NCBI GenBank assembly: GCA_017304685.1
Contig: JAFKLR010000003.1
Coordinates: forward strand, 248,001 to 312,000
Reading direction: 5' to 3'
DNA from: Sphingobacteriia bacterium
GTDB lineage: Bacteria; Pseudomonadota; Alphaproteobacteria; Rickettsiales; 33-17
DNA: 64,000 nt
Shown here piece by piece: positions 17,819-27,051 of this stretch. The notes beneath the pieces were generated by a model. That model made no database searches. It was not told where the DNA came from and saw nothing but the letters and a program-made list of their open reading frames with translations. The first letter of the stretch is position 1; each line of letters opens with the position of its first letter. The translations under genes and the position numbers were made by a program.

Positions 17819-18883
17819 TTATCTTTTGATTAATCTTATAGGATCTAAAACCTTTTTACCTTTACGAATTGAGAAATAAAGTTGAGGAAATGAAACAGTA
17901 CCACTTGCTCCAACTTTTCCTATCACTTGCCCTTTACGAACCTCGTCACCTTTGTGAACCATAATTTTACTTTGATGAGCATATGTTGAGTACATGTTGT
18001 TAGAATGTTTAATAATAACCATATGGCCGAAATCTACTATGTCATCACCTGCATATACAACAAGACCATTATCAATAGCTTTAATAGCAGTACCATGAGG
18101 TGCTGCAACAATTACACCATCATTTTTAGTTCCATCTGGTTGATTGCCAAACCCATTTATCACTTTACCTTTTACTGGCCATACGAATTTTTCATTAGTT
18201 TTTTCTGCTCTAACAATTTTAGGAATGTTAACGTTTTTTCCTTCTTTTTTTATTTCTTTAAATTCAACTTGTACAGGTGGTGCTTCTCTATCTTCTTCTT
18301 TTGGTAAGTTATAAAGATTATGTTTTGGCTTTGAAGTAGGGTTAGTTTCAACTTGATATTGAGGTTCAAATGATAAATTTTTTGCGGTAGTAGTTTGATT
18401 TACTTCTTTATCTATACCAATTCTTTCAATATGAACTTTAACAACCTGATCAATAACTAACTGAAATGGCTCAGGAATATTGTTAGTTTCTATAATTGAT
18501 TTAGGGTTAACTTTATATTTGCGAGCAAGCATATAAACGGTTTGACCATTTCTAACTCTATGTAAAACATAGTTTGGTAAAACAATACGTTTAGCGTCTT
18601 GAAATTCATAGGCTGCATCTGGAATTCTATTAATTGCCATAAGATCTAACACTTCAACTTCATTGTCTTCTGCAACTTGTTTTAATGTTTGACCAGGGTA
18701 AGCAATTACTGAGGCGGGGTAAAGTTGTTCTTCATTATATTTAATGCCATTATCGAAACCTTTACCATAAAATTTATCACCTTTAAAATCAACATCAGCA
18801 TTTTCCTGTTCAAAATGCTCACAAGAGTTTAATATAAGTATTATAATAATATATAAGCAGGTTTGAGATAATAACCTTGGCAT
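17819..18883 (-). CDS. nlpD: LysM/M23 lipoprotein, NlpD-like
   Basis: The 354-residue protein has a lipoprotein signal (hydrophobic segment ending ILNSC, Cys near residue 21). Two LysM domains (residues about 60-155) bind peptidoglycan, and a C-terminal M23 domain spans about 235-350. Zinc ligands are incomplete. The first motif reads NDGVIVAAPHG rather than HxGxD, and the usual HLHFEIR reads PQLYFSIR, although YAH is kept. As in NlpD/EnvC of other bacteria, the domain is therefore probably not a peptidase but an activator of a cell-wall amidase at division. The 94-residue gene ends four bases upstream, so the two form an operon. Confidence 0.9.
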   Translation of the reverse strand: MPRLLSQTCLYIIIILILNSCEHFEQENADVDFKGDKFYGKGFDNGIKYNEEQLYPASVIAYPGQTLKQVAEDNEVEVLDLMAINRIPDAAYEFQDAKRIVLPNYVLHRVRNGQTVYMLARKYKVNPKSIIETNNIPEPFQLVIDQVVKVHIERIGIDKEVNQTTTAKNLSFEPQYQVETNPTSKPKHNLYNLPKEEDREAPPVQVEFKEIKKEGKNVNIPKIVRAEKTNEKFVWPVKGKVINGFGNQPDGTKNDGVIVAAPHGTAIKAIDNGLVVYAGDDIVDFGHMVIIKHSNNMYSTYAHQSKIMVHKGDEVRKGQVIGKVGASGTVSFPQLYFSIRKGKKVLDPIRLIKR

Positions 18884-18887
18884 AATT

Positions 18888-19172
18888 TTACTGATTTTGA
18901 ATACAACTTATAAAACTTACAAAATCTGTAATAAGCGGAGTGCAATTTTCAGTGACTCTAAGTGCCATGCCAGTTGTATTTCTAACTATTTGTTCAGCTT
19001 TATTAAGTACACCTTGTACAGTTGGGTGGCTAAAAAAATTATACGCAGCATATACACCTGGAACTGCGATAAGGAGGTACCATTTAGTGATTAACCCTCT
19101 TAAAAAGCTTGGTTCAGTTGCGCCACTCTTAAGCCATTTTGAGAAATCACGTAAGTTATTAAATTTATCCAT
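18888..19172 (-). CDS. Small single-span membrane protein upstream of nlpD
   Basis: The 94-residue product has a hydrophilic N-terminus (MDKFNNLRDFSKWLKSG), one likely membrane helix (WYLLIAVPGVYAAYNFF, residues about 31-47) and a short hydrophobic-rich tail with two cysteines. It overlaps frames on the other strand. I prefer the minus-strand reading because it sits four bases before nlpD in an operon arrangement and has a sensible protein pattern. No family recognised; an envelope role is guessed only from its neighbour. Confidence 0.6.
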   Translation of the reverse strand: MDKFNNLRDFSKWLKSGATEPSFLRGLITKWYLLIAVPGVYAAYNFFSHPTVQGVLNKAEQIVRNTTGMALRVTENCTPLITDFVSFISCIQNQ

Positions 19173-19361
19173 TTAAACCTATAATTGTTAAGTTATTCAC
19201 AATTTTATAACTTTTAGTATATATTAATGTATTGTCTTGTAAAATAAAAATTTATCAAACTTATATGCTATATGTTTTTTCTAAACAACTAAATTCTAAG
19301 GTTTTCGATGGAAAGTAATTAGTTTGATCAAAAGTTTAATTAAATTTTGTGAGGTAATTTT

Positions 19362-20027
19362 ATGTCAATTCACAGAAGAGCTGCTGAAATCTTATATAGC
19401 TTTTATTTCAAAGAGAACAATAGCAATTATTATAAAATAATCGATAAACTTAATGAGTTTTTAAAAAAGCTTCCTCTCAAGCGTACAATTAATTACACCT
19501 TTAATTTTGCTTATCAATATTTAAGTGAAGCTCATAAAAATGATATTGAGTCAATTTTAAATACAAAAATATTAAACATTCTACCTGAAATGTGGATATT
19601 TAGAGACGGTGAAATACATTTTAATAATGTGGTTCATATATACGAAAAACCAATTTTTAAACAATTAACACTAAAAAAATTTGAAAAACTAAAATCTGAA
19701 AAAAATATAAGAATGTTTAAAGGGTTTAGCGTTCTTACTGTAGATAAATTAGTAGTAAGTGATAAACATTATTCTATTGGTTACGGTTCTAAAAAAATTC
19801 ATATATTTCCAGGTAATTGGATTATGGTAATAAAAGATTATTATTACGTTTTAGATAGGCAAGTTGCACACAAAAAAGGAATATACGGAATTGTGGTTAA
19901 TGAAAATAGTGAGCCTGTATCTAGCAAACCTTATTATCCTGGTGATATTTTACTAAAAGAAATAACAAAAAATCCAAGTTCCATTAGAGAAAAAATAGAA
20001 AAGAGTGAGTTTATATTATCTAAATAA
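19362..20027 (+). CDS. Hypothetical protein, 221 residues
   Basis: A GAGG ribosome site precedes the ATG. The N-terminal half is helical and basic. The C-terminal half (residues about 115-200) is rich in beta-type segments with aromatic residues (FKGFSVLTVDKLVV, IFPGNWIMVIKDYYYVLDR). No signal peptide, membrane segment or known motif is visible. It is followed 100 bases later by the 1323-residue orphan on the same strand, and the two may be related in function. I do not recognise a family. Confidence 0.65.
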   Translation: MSIHRRAAEILYSFYFKENNSNYYKIIDKLNEFLKKLPLKRTINYTFNFAYQYLSEAHKNDIESILNTKILNILPEMWIFRDGEIHFNNVVHIYEKPIFKQLTLKKFEKLKSEKNIRMFKGFSVLTVDKLVVSDKHYSIGYGSKKIHIFPGNWIMVIKDYYYVLDRQVAHKKGIYGIVVNENSEPVSSKPYYPGDILLKEITKNPSSIREKIEKSEFILSK

Positions 20028-20130
20028 AACCAATGTCAGATAATTATTCTTAATAATTTTAGATTGTTAACCTTATTAAATTTGTTATAAAACCTATTAA
20101 TATTTATTAAATTTAAGGCTAAAGATAGTT

Positions 20131-23100
20131 ATGAAAAAAAGAGTTCTACAAGTAGAAGGTACAAATGTTTTTGTTGAACTAACAAAGGAAAATATCACTA
20201 ATGAAATAAACAAATTAAGTGATATAAATAATAAATTAAAAAAACTTCGTAAGATTTTAAGCCTTTGCGGTAATGAGAAAACATTAATTTTACACATATT
20301 TGAGCTTGCAAGTGAACACTCTATTTTTAGCTTAATTAAGGAAATATTAAATGATAAGAAAATTAACATTACTCTAAAACAGGAAGCTATAACTTTATTT
20401 TTCTCAAAAATTTACAAGGCGGTTCTTGAACAACCAGAGGGGAATATTGAAGTTTTAGATATTATATTAGAATTTTATAAAAATGAAAAACAACTTGACC
20501 TTAGTAAAGAACATAGCTCGCATTATTTTATTTCGCCTAAGCTTGTACCGTATTTATTAAAAGCCGCTATTCTACGCGGAAAATTTGAAAATTTCAGTTT
20601 TCTTACTAAAGCAGTACCGGGGGAAGAGATAATTAATATTGTATTTCTTAGCCTATCAAAGAAGTATTATTCAAGTGAGGAAGAAAAACCTCGAATTTTA
20701 GAAAAGCGTTTGAAGAGTTTTAAAAGTTTAATTAAATTAAATAAGACAAAATTATATTGTTTAGATTCTATTGTTAGAATAATTGGCAAAATTATTACTG
20801 AAACTCATGAGCTTGATTTAATTGTAAAACTTCATAATGAATTTAAGAATGATTTTCGTGTAGAAGAGAAATTTAAAAATAATTTTAGTTTAAGAACTTA
20901 CCTTCCTGAATTGATTAAAACGAGTGTTATAACCTTAGACATAGTTTTAAGATTGAAAGAAACATTGTGGAATTATCCTAATTTACTTCAAGAAACCTTT
21001 CATTATGCTCTAGAGTTAGGAAAAGAAGGTGAGAAATTAGCAAATGAAATTTTGATTTATGCATATAAAAACAAATTATTATTTACTCAGAATAAAATAT
21101 TTAAATGTGCTATTATGCTAAATAATCACGAAATTTTATCTGATTTACTGGATGATAAAAATCAGTCCTTGCATTTACTTGATAATTTATCGCTTGCTAA
21201 ACTTCTAAATAATAAAAGCTATGAACCACATATTAAAAAAGCCATTTACGGTAAACATTTAGGTTCAGGGTTTTTAGGCTCAAATATAGATTTTTCTAGT
21301 TTTATATTTGATCTTTTTCATCTTTCCCTTATCCATAATCTTCCTAACTCCTATAAATTTTTAATCGAACATTACAGTTCTCATGTATTTGAAAAGCTTG
21401 CTACAAGTTATCAAGTAGAACTTAATACAATTTTAGAATGTTTATATAAAAACAATTCTTTTGATATATTAATGGAGGCAGCAGAAAAGGGATATTTCAA
21501 TGAAAATAATTTATCTACTGTTAATTCCATTATATATTGTGCGATAAGAAAAAATATAAGCGCAGAATGGATTTTAGAATTTTTTAATACATCCAAAATA
21601 AACGAACTTAATTCAATAGTAGTAGATTATATAATAGGTTCAAAAACCCCAATTTATATATTAAGCGATTATATATTAAAAAAACAGGATGATTATAGTG
21701 TTATCGCAACCTTATTCGAATGTGCTTTAGAAAGTAAATCAAGTGAACTTATAAAATTAATAAGCACGACTTCAGTATATAACTCAATCGTTATTGAAAA
21801 TGGTAAAGATTTATATGAGAAATATACTTATGGCTGTTATACTAAAATGTTTGAATATAATGAGATTATAGATAACATTTTAAATGTATATAACATAACT
21901 CAAAAGCCAGAATTAGATGAGGAAGAGGATTTAAAGAATTATCTTTATTTAATTCATTTATCACTTAACAAAAATATAAGTACTAAATTGCTTAATTGTC
22001 TTGAGTTTAATGTTTATGAGAAACTTTTAACGCTTTGTGAAAAAAGATATATCAATGATAAAGCTAATTTCTATTTATATAAATTTATTCTTACCCATGA
22101 TCATTTCCAGAAAATAGATAATAAATCACAGTTTTATCTAACTCTTTTAAATAAGTATTTGAATTTTGATAAACTTAATGAAAATTCACTGAATATAAGA
22201 ATCGAAGAAGTTCATAAGATTTTAAAAAAGCTTGATTTAGATGATTATAAAAACCTTATTATTGAATGCGGAAATAAATATATAGATAATCAAGAAGAAT
22301 ATTTAAATACTTATAAAGCACTTTTTACATATAATAAATTTAAGCAATTAGAAAAATCTACTGCTTTTATAATAATCAAAAATATTTGCTTGAACTCAAA
22401 GTATGAGTTATTTACTTCAAAATGGCACATACACTTTAATTTACTTTCATTTTCCCAATTATATTATCAAGTTCAGGGAAATCAAAAGACTGTTGATAGT
22501 AATAGAATTTTGCATGAAGTTTTTGAAGGTATACAAACTGAAAATTTTGAATTAAGCGAAAAAAACGTATATGTACAACTAGCCTTAGAGTTGGAACACA
22601 CGCTTTATCTTGCTCCTGAAATAAAAAACAATATAAGTAAGTTTATATTAGAATTTAGCCCGGAAGCTTTAGCAGCTATAATAAAAATAGCTCATGATGA
22701 CAGTGTTATAATACATCTTTTAGCTAAAAATAATTTATTTGAAAAGATTTCTAATATTTATCCCTCATTAGAAATTCGAGAAAAACTTTTATATATGGCC
22801 GATAATCTATCTGATAAGAAATTTACATTTTTTCTAAATGTATTTGGCAAAATTATTAATGATAAGCCTTTTTACTTAGAATTTATAAATTATAAATTAT
22901 CTGCTGAAAAGCTCAACTTAAGCAAATTAATTAACTTAATAAGTTCTATTGAAAATTGGTCGTTTTATTCCGCTGAAGAGATTTGTAAATTTTTAAACTA
23001 TAAAGAGACTTTAGAAAAAAATAATATCAAAATAAACGTTGAAAAGGTTTTAAAAAGCTTAAGTAATGAAGCTGCCTTAAAATTATATAATTATGCCTTA

Positions 23101-24102
23101 TCTCAGCCGGTTAATCCAAATTTTATTATAATTTTAAAAGGAATAATTAAAATTAAATCTTTATCAAATAATGATAAGTTTAAGTTTTTTAATTATGTTC
23201 TTAAAAATGATCATAAGGAAGCTTTATGGGTTTTAAAAGAAATTGCACCGAACAATTTCATAAGTTTTTTTAAAAATGGTAATGCAATTATATTAAGTGA
23301 TATAGAGAAACTGCTTAGAGAAGTTTATGAATATCTTAAACTAGATTGTGGCTTACCAGACATATCACATTCTAGGCTTAAATTAGAATATAAGCTTCTT
23401 GATGAATTTAAAGATAATGAAGACGTATTAAAGGATTGGTTTATTAATATTATAGAGGAAAAGAGTAATTCTTTATGTGAAAGTAATATGTTTTTATCGC
23501 CGTCGCTTTGGACTATATTTATTTTAAGTAAAACTACTCCAGAAGCATTAGATAATTTTGAGGCCTTAAAAGCGGTTTATTTTAATAAGTTAAATGAAAA
23601 GCTAGATATAATTAAAGAAAAACCTGCGAATTATTATAAAAAAGTTCTAAAAGCATTTTATATTGCTAAAAATATTTCTGTCATCAATGAAAGATATAAA
23701 TGTGGTTATTATAAATCATTTTTATTACTTGAATGTGTAATGAGGTTAGGTAATTACACAATAACAGCCCCAATATTTAAAAAAGAAAAACAAGAGGAAT
23801 TTAAAGGGAAAATTCAATATTCAAGAGATAAAATACAAAAAATAAAAATGTATCTTCCTTCTAATAACCTTTTAATTACATTATTAAAAGATCTGACTAA
23901 AGCCTTTAGTTCTTATAACATTCCTCAAGAAATTAGTTTTACTATATGGTCATATGCACTAAATACAAGCGATGAACTGCCATTACATGATATGAAAAAA
24001 GTCCTTGAAGTAAAACAATCGGATGTAAGCGCTGAGGTTATTAATACACTGGAAAGCTTTAGAGAAAAAATTGAAAATCGTAATTTTGTCATTACTAAGT
24101 AA
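20131..24102 (+). CDS. Very large orphan helical protein, 1323 residues
   Basis: This is the longest gene in the window, an unbroken frame of 1323 codons. Composition is high in Leu, Lys, Asn, Ile and Glu, with helical segments of 30-40 residues repeated along its length (for example LVPYLLKAAILRGKFENFSF, HNEFKNDF, LAAIIKIAHDDSVIIHLLAK). This suggests an alpha-solenoid of degenerate helical repeats rather than ankyrin consensus. There is no signal peptide, membrane span, catalytic motif or CaaX end. The ribosome site is weak (AAGG 13 bases before the ATG). Function unknown. A secreted scaffold or target-binding protein is one possibility, based only on size, repeat-like character and neighbours. 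Confidence 0.75.
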   Translation: MKKRVLQVEGTNVFVELTKENITNEINKLSDINNKLKKLRKILSLCGNEKTLILHIFELASEHSIFSLIKEILNDKKINITLKQEAITLFFSKIYKAVLEQPEGNIEVLDIILEFYKNEKQLDLSKEHSSHYFISPKLVPYLLKAAILRGKFENFSFLTKAVPGEEIINIVFLSLSKKYYSSEEEKPRILEKRLKSFKSLIKLNKTKLYCLDSIVRIIGKIITETHELDLIVKLHNEFKNDFRVEEKFKNNFSLRTYLPELIKTSVITLDIVLRLKETLWNYPNLLQETFHYALELGKEGEKLANEILIYAYKNKLLFTQNKIFKCAIMLNNHEILSDLLDDKNQSLHLLDNLSLAKLLNNKSYEPHIKKAIYGKHLGSGFLGSNIDFSSFIFDLFHLSLIHNLPNSYKFLIEHYSSHVFEKLATSYQVELNTILECLYKNNSFDILMEAAEKGYFNENNLSTVNSIIYCAIRKNISAEWILEFFNTSKINELNSIVVDYIIGSKTPIYILSDYILKKQDDYSVIATLFECALESKSSELIKLISTTSVYNSIVIENGKDLYEKYTYGCYTKMFEYNEIIDNILNVYNITQKPELDEEEDLKNYLYLIHLSLNKNISTKLLNCLEFNVYEKLLTLCEKRYINDKANFYLYKFILTHDHFQKIDNKSQFYLTLLNKYLNFDKLNENSLNIRIEEVHKILKKLDLDDYKNLIIECGNKYIDNQEEYLNTYKALFTYNKFKQLEKSTAFIIIKNICLNSKYELFTSKWHIHFNLLSFSQLYYQVQGNQKTVDSNRILHEVFEGIQTENFELSEKNVYVQLALELEHTLYLAPEIKNNISKFILEFSPEALAAIIKIAHDDSVIIHLLAKNNLFEKISNIYPSLEIREKLLYMADNLSDKKFTFFLNVFGKIINDKPFYLEFINYKLSAEKLNLSKLINLISSIENWSFYSAEEICKFLNYKETLEKNNIKINVEKVLKSLSNEAALKLYNYALSQPVNPNFIIILKGIIKIKSLSNNDKFKFFNYVLKNDHKEALWVLKEIAPNNFISFFKNGNAIILSDIEKLLREVYEYLKLDCGLPDISHSRLKLEYKLLDEFKDNEDVLKDWFINIIEEKSNSLCESNMFLSPSLWTIFILSKTTPEALDNFEALKAVYFNKLNEKLDIIKEKPANYYKKVLKAFYIAKNISVINERYKCGYYKSFLLLECVMRLGNYTITAPIFKKEKQEEFKGKIQYSRDKIQKIKMYLPSNNLLITLLKDLTKAFSSYNIPQEISFTIWSYALNTSDELPLHDMKKVLEVKQSDVSAEVINTLESFREKIENRNFVITK

Positions 24103-24124
24103 TTAATTAAAGTAGGCTCTAACT

Positions 24125-24140
24125 TTAACTAACTATTAAC
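24125..24140 (+). promoter_or_regulatory. CtrA-like box upstream of the DUF3592-like operon
   Basis: TTAACTAACTATTAAC fits TTAA-N7-TTAAC with C after both TTAA halves. It lies about 115 bases before the ATG at 24256; a TATAAA-like -10 follows near 24174. Confidence 0.45.
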
Positions 24141-24255
24141 GAAATATTAGTATTAATAATTGTACTAACATTATATAAATATTCTTATTGATTTAAATTT
24201 TAAATGAGACTATGTATAAAAACACAACTTATAATTGATTACCTTGAGACCGAAA

Positions 24256-24951
24256 ATGCAAATTAGCGAAGAATTGAAAAATGAATTTGAGAAAATTAGA
24301 GTGCCATCAAACAAAAAAAAATGGCAGTTAATTAAATACTGTAGTTCTGTTATTTTAGGAATTATAAGCACATTATTTCTTTTAAAACTAGATACTAAAA
24401 ATATAGATCCTCTTCCAGCATATTATACTATTCTTTACATGATTTTATTAATTTATCCTGCAATTACTATTGAGATACTTAAAAAACAAGATTTTAACAA
24501 TAAGAGATTAATTCTTAAAATTAGGTTCGCATTATATTTTGTTATGTTGATTATAGGCTTAATTGCATTTTATTATCTAATACAGTGGAATATATATGTG
24601 TTTAATGAAGGTAAGGCTACAGGTTATTATCCAAAAAAAATTGGTATTTTATTACTAATAATTCCTCTAATTATGTATGAATCTTTTAGATTCTTTAAAG
24701 AAGTAAAATTAACTTTTTCTATAATAAAAAATCATCAAATTACTGAAATGCATTTACTAAGCATTAATAAACCCTCAAAAGAGAAGTATGTCTACGTTTA
24801 TAGAATTGGTTATGAATTTATGGTAGGTGAGAAAGTATATACCTCTCACTCTCTTTTACCGGCTAGGAAGCTAGAACAGCTTATATATAATAAGAGTGAT
24901 ATAAAAGTTTTCTATAATCCATCTAATCCAAATCTAAATATTTTATTATAA
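24256..24951 (+). CDS. Membrane protein with DUF3592-like C-terminal domain
   Basis: The frame is open from a TTG at 24235, but the ATG at 24256 (MQISEELKNEFEKI) is the more natural start, giving 231 residues. Four hydrophobic segments lie between residues about 25 and 160. The C-terminal part has the DUF3592 pattern of a short beta domain: YRIGYEFMVGEKVYTSHS, then IKVFYNPSNPNLNIL. The domain's function is unknown. The next gene starts ten bases after the stop, so the two form an operon, with a CtrA-like box upstream. Confidence 0.75.
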   Translation: MQISEELKNEFEKIRVPSNKKKWQLIKYCSSVILGIISTLFLLKLDTKNIDPLPAYYTILYMILLIYPAITIEILKKQDFNNKRLILKIRFALYFVMLIIGLIAFYYLIQWNIYVFNEGKATGYYPKKIGILLLIIPLIMYESFRFFKEVKLTFSIIKNHQITEMHLLSINKPSKEKYVYVYRIGYEFMVGEKVYTSHSLLPARKLEQLIYNKSDIKVFYNPSNPNLNILL

Positions 24952-24960
24952 GGAATTTTT

Positions 24961-25941
24961 ATGCAAAAAAATAATGAAGCGATTTTCATTTGTCCAGTTG
25001 GTGAGCATCTTACTAAGGAAGAATTAAAAGCACAAGCAAATACACAAGGAATCAGTTTTGATGTTGAAGCTGACACTGTTGTAACGACATTAATTGATGC
25101 TGTATATGATAGCCTTAGTCAAATTGCTAAATCCCAAGGTTTAGTAAAAACCAATTCTTGGGGAGTTGTTTCGGTTCCTGTTAATGGCGTTCTCTATTAT
25201 CCTGAGGAAGCAGAAAGATATGGTAAAAATAATCCTGATAGTATAGGACATACATTATCAAAACTAACTTTTAATACAGGTATTGCCATTGTAGGTGGAG
25301 TTGTTGGGTCTTTCGTAGGCGTAGGTACAGGTATAGCCTTGGGAGCAGGAGCAGGACTTGCTGCCGATAGTTTTAAAATTACTAATGATAAAAAATTGTA
25401 CGATATATTAATAAGGGATAAAATTGAAAAAGCAGGTGGATTTTCTAAATTTTTTGCTCCTAAAGAAACTAAAACTTTTTCATATGAAGAAGTTGTTAAC
25501 TTAAAAGCTAAATATGTTCCTAACCCTGATCTGTTAACTGATAAAACTCAAATTCCAACTTCTTATTTGTCTAACGATAAAATCTCTATTGATAATGTAT
25601 CAAATGTAGCTAAATCAACTACTATAATAGATCCTACGGTACATTTTCAACCTGACTATATTAAAGAGGCATTTAATAATTCTCATTATAATGTAAAAGA
25701 AAGTGTTATTCCGCAACCAGAGTCAGTTGTGGTTAAAAATGATGTTTGTAATGTCCAAAAAAATGTTGATATGACAGTAGCGACAGCCGTTCATGCAATA
25801 AGTATCCCAACTTTTCCTACGTCTTGTCATCCTTCACCGCTTATTCAATGCTCACCACACAGCTCTTCATATACAAGCATTGACTCACATGTAGGTGGGA
25901 AATGTTATGGTGATTTTAGTAATTTTAGCTGGCTTCATTAA
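24961..25941 (+). CDS. Orphan protein with a glycine-rich hydrophobic hairpin
   Basis: An AAGGA ribosome site serves the ATG. The 326-residue product has a charged N-terminal part and a glycine-zipper-like segment (residues about 108-140, GIAIVGGVVGSFVGVGTG) able to enter membranes. The C-terminus is low-complexity, rich in Ser, His and Val. No known family. It probably acts with the DUF3592-like membrane protein encoded immediately upstream. Glycine-zipper hairpins occur in membrane-inserting and secreted proteins, but the sequence does not say which applies. Confidence 0.7.
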   Translation: MQKNNEAIFICPVGEHLTKEELKAQANTQGISFDVEADTVVTTLIDAVYDSLSQIAKSQGLVKTNSWGVVSVPVNGVLYYPEEAERYGKNNPDSIGHTLSKLTFNTGIAIVGGVVGSFVGVGTGIALGAGAGLAADSFKITNDKKLYDILIRDKIEKAGGFSKFFAPKETKTFSYEEVVNLKAKYVPNPDLLTDKTQIPTSYLSNDKISIDNVSNVAKSTTIIDPTVHFQPDYIKEAFNNSHYNVKESVIPQPESVVVKNDVCNVQKNVDMTVATAVHAISIPTFPTSCHPSPLIQCSPHSSSYTSIDSHVGGKCYGDFSNFSWLH

Positions 25942-25946
25942 TTAGA

Positions 25947-25986
25947 TATAAGTACAGGTAATAAATTGTTATTACCTATACTTATA
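25947..25986 (+). terminator. Bidirectional terminator hairpin
   Basis: TATAAGTA-C-AGGTAATAA pairs with TTATTACCT-A-TACTTATA around a four-base loop between two convergent genes. It has one internal mismatch and no long T-run. Confidence 0.6.
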
Positions 25987-25997
25987 ATAGGCGTTAA

Positions 25998-26885
25998 CTA
26001 ACAGATAACGCAATTAAGGTTACTTGTTTTTTTAGTATGTTCAATTTTACTCGCTGCAATACTAGGTTCAATTTTAGCACGATGATTAATTACTAAAGTT
26101 GCAGTTACTGGCTTTACCATGTCATTAATATTCTTAGGTGTTATAATTACTGCATTATAAGCACTTTCAGCTGCATTACTTACTTTTTTATCATGCAATT
26201 CTTTTGCAAGTGATATAATTTGTTCGACTTTTTCAGAAGATTCAATAGCAAACATTTTGCTTAAATAAGGTACGAATTGCTCTTTTAACGATGGCTTTAA
26301 TGTTCTAAAAATTTCATATTTAGTTTGAAGTTTTTTAAGTACATTAACATAAGCTTTAGGAACTCTAGGATTATAATTTCCTATTTCATTTTTTAAGGTT
26401 TTTTCATTAGTTACACCAATAATAAAACGAGCAATCATTAATAGTGGTTTGTAAGCGTTCATAACTTGTGCTGTTGATAATTCATAAAATATCTTTGAAT
26501 CATCAATGAGTAAAGGATTAGCGCCATTATTTAAAAGACATGCAGCGGTTTCAAAGCGGTCTTTTCTGGAAGCTGCACACATTAAAGGAGTTTCACCTTA
26601 ATTATTTCTAGCATTAATATCAATTCCTTTTTCAATTAATAAGTTAATTAACGAAATCGGTTCATTAACTTTTGTTTCAAAAAATTCAGTTTCACCTTTA
26701 AAACGTGCTTGGTATTTTCTATTATAAAGTGAATTACTTATTATAATATGATGAAGTAAGGTGTTTCCATTTTGGTCAACTATATTTACATCTTTGAGGC
26801 TTTCAATTAATTCTAAAAGATCAATAAAATTACTATTAACAAGTAATTTTTGAGCTAACTTAAAGGTTTCTTGTTGTTTACTCAT
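25998..26885 (-). pseudogene. Ankyrin-repeat gene broken by an in-frame TAA, ending in CVIC
   Basis: Two frames lie in one reading phase, separated only by a TAA at 26600-26598. They read NARNN-stop-GETPLMCAA, exactly where an ankyrin repeat would read NN(K/E/Q)GETPLM, so a single base change from AAA, CAA or GAA explains it. I set the start at 26885 (MSKQQETF), which has GGGAG just before it, rather than at 26900. Restored, the protein would be about 295 residues: helical N-terminus, two ankyrin repeats, a helical C-terminal region and the final tetrapeptide CVIC, a CaaX-type end. It resembles the neighbour at 27052. Either it is a recent pseudogene or the stop is read through. Confidence 0.75.
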
Positions 26886-26934
26886 AAATCTCCCTTTCAT
26901 TAAAGTTAAATTACAGTTTAGCGGGAGATATATG

Positions 26935-26950
26935 TTAACGATTAATTAAC
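26935..26950 (-). promoter_or_regulatory. CtrA-like box upstream of the broken ANK gene
   Basis: TTAACGATTAATTAAC fits TTAA-N7-TTAAC. On the minus strand a TATATC -10-like hexamer (26932-26927) begins two bases after it. Confidence 0.5.
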
Positions 26951-27051
26951 TCCTATGCAACAATAAAACCTATATATTTTATAAAGTCGTTACAATTCAA
27001 GCACTTGTTAAATGTACGTAAGGTAAATATCTGCTTTTTATAATAGGATCA

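Noticed and set aside
17819-18883. Active M23 endopeptidase
   Set aside because: Two zinc-ligand motifs are altered (NDGV for HxGxD, PQLYF for HLHF), so an activator role is more likely.
18897-19176. Plus-strand frames overlapping the small gene before nlpD
   Set aside because: The minus-strand reading forms an operon with nlpD and has a membrane helix; the plus-strand frames lack a ribosome site and any supporting context.
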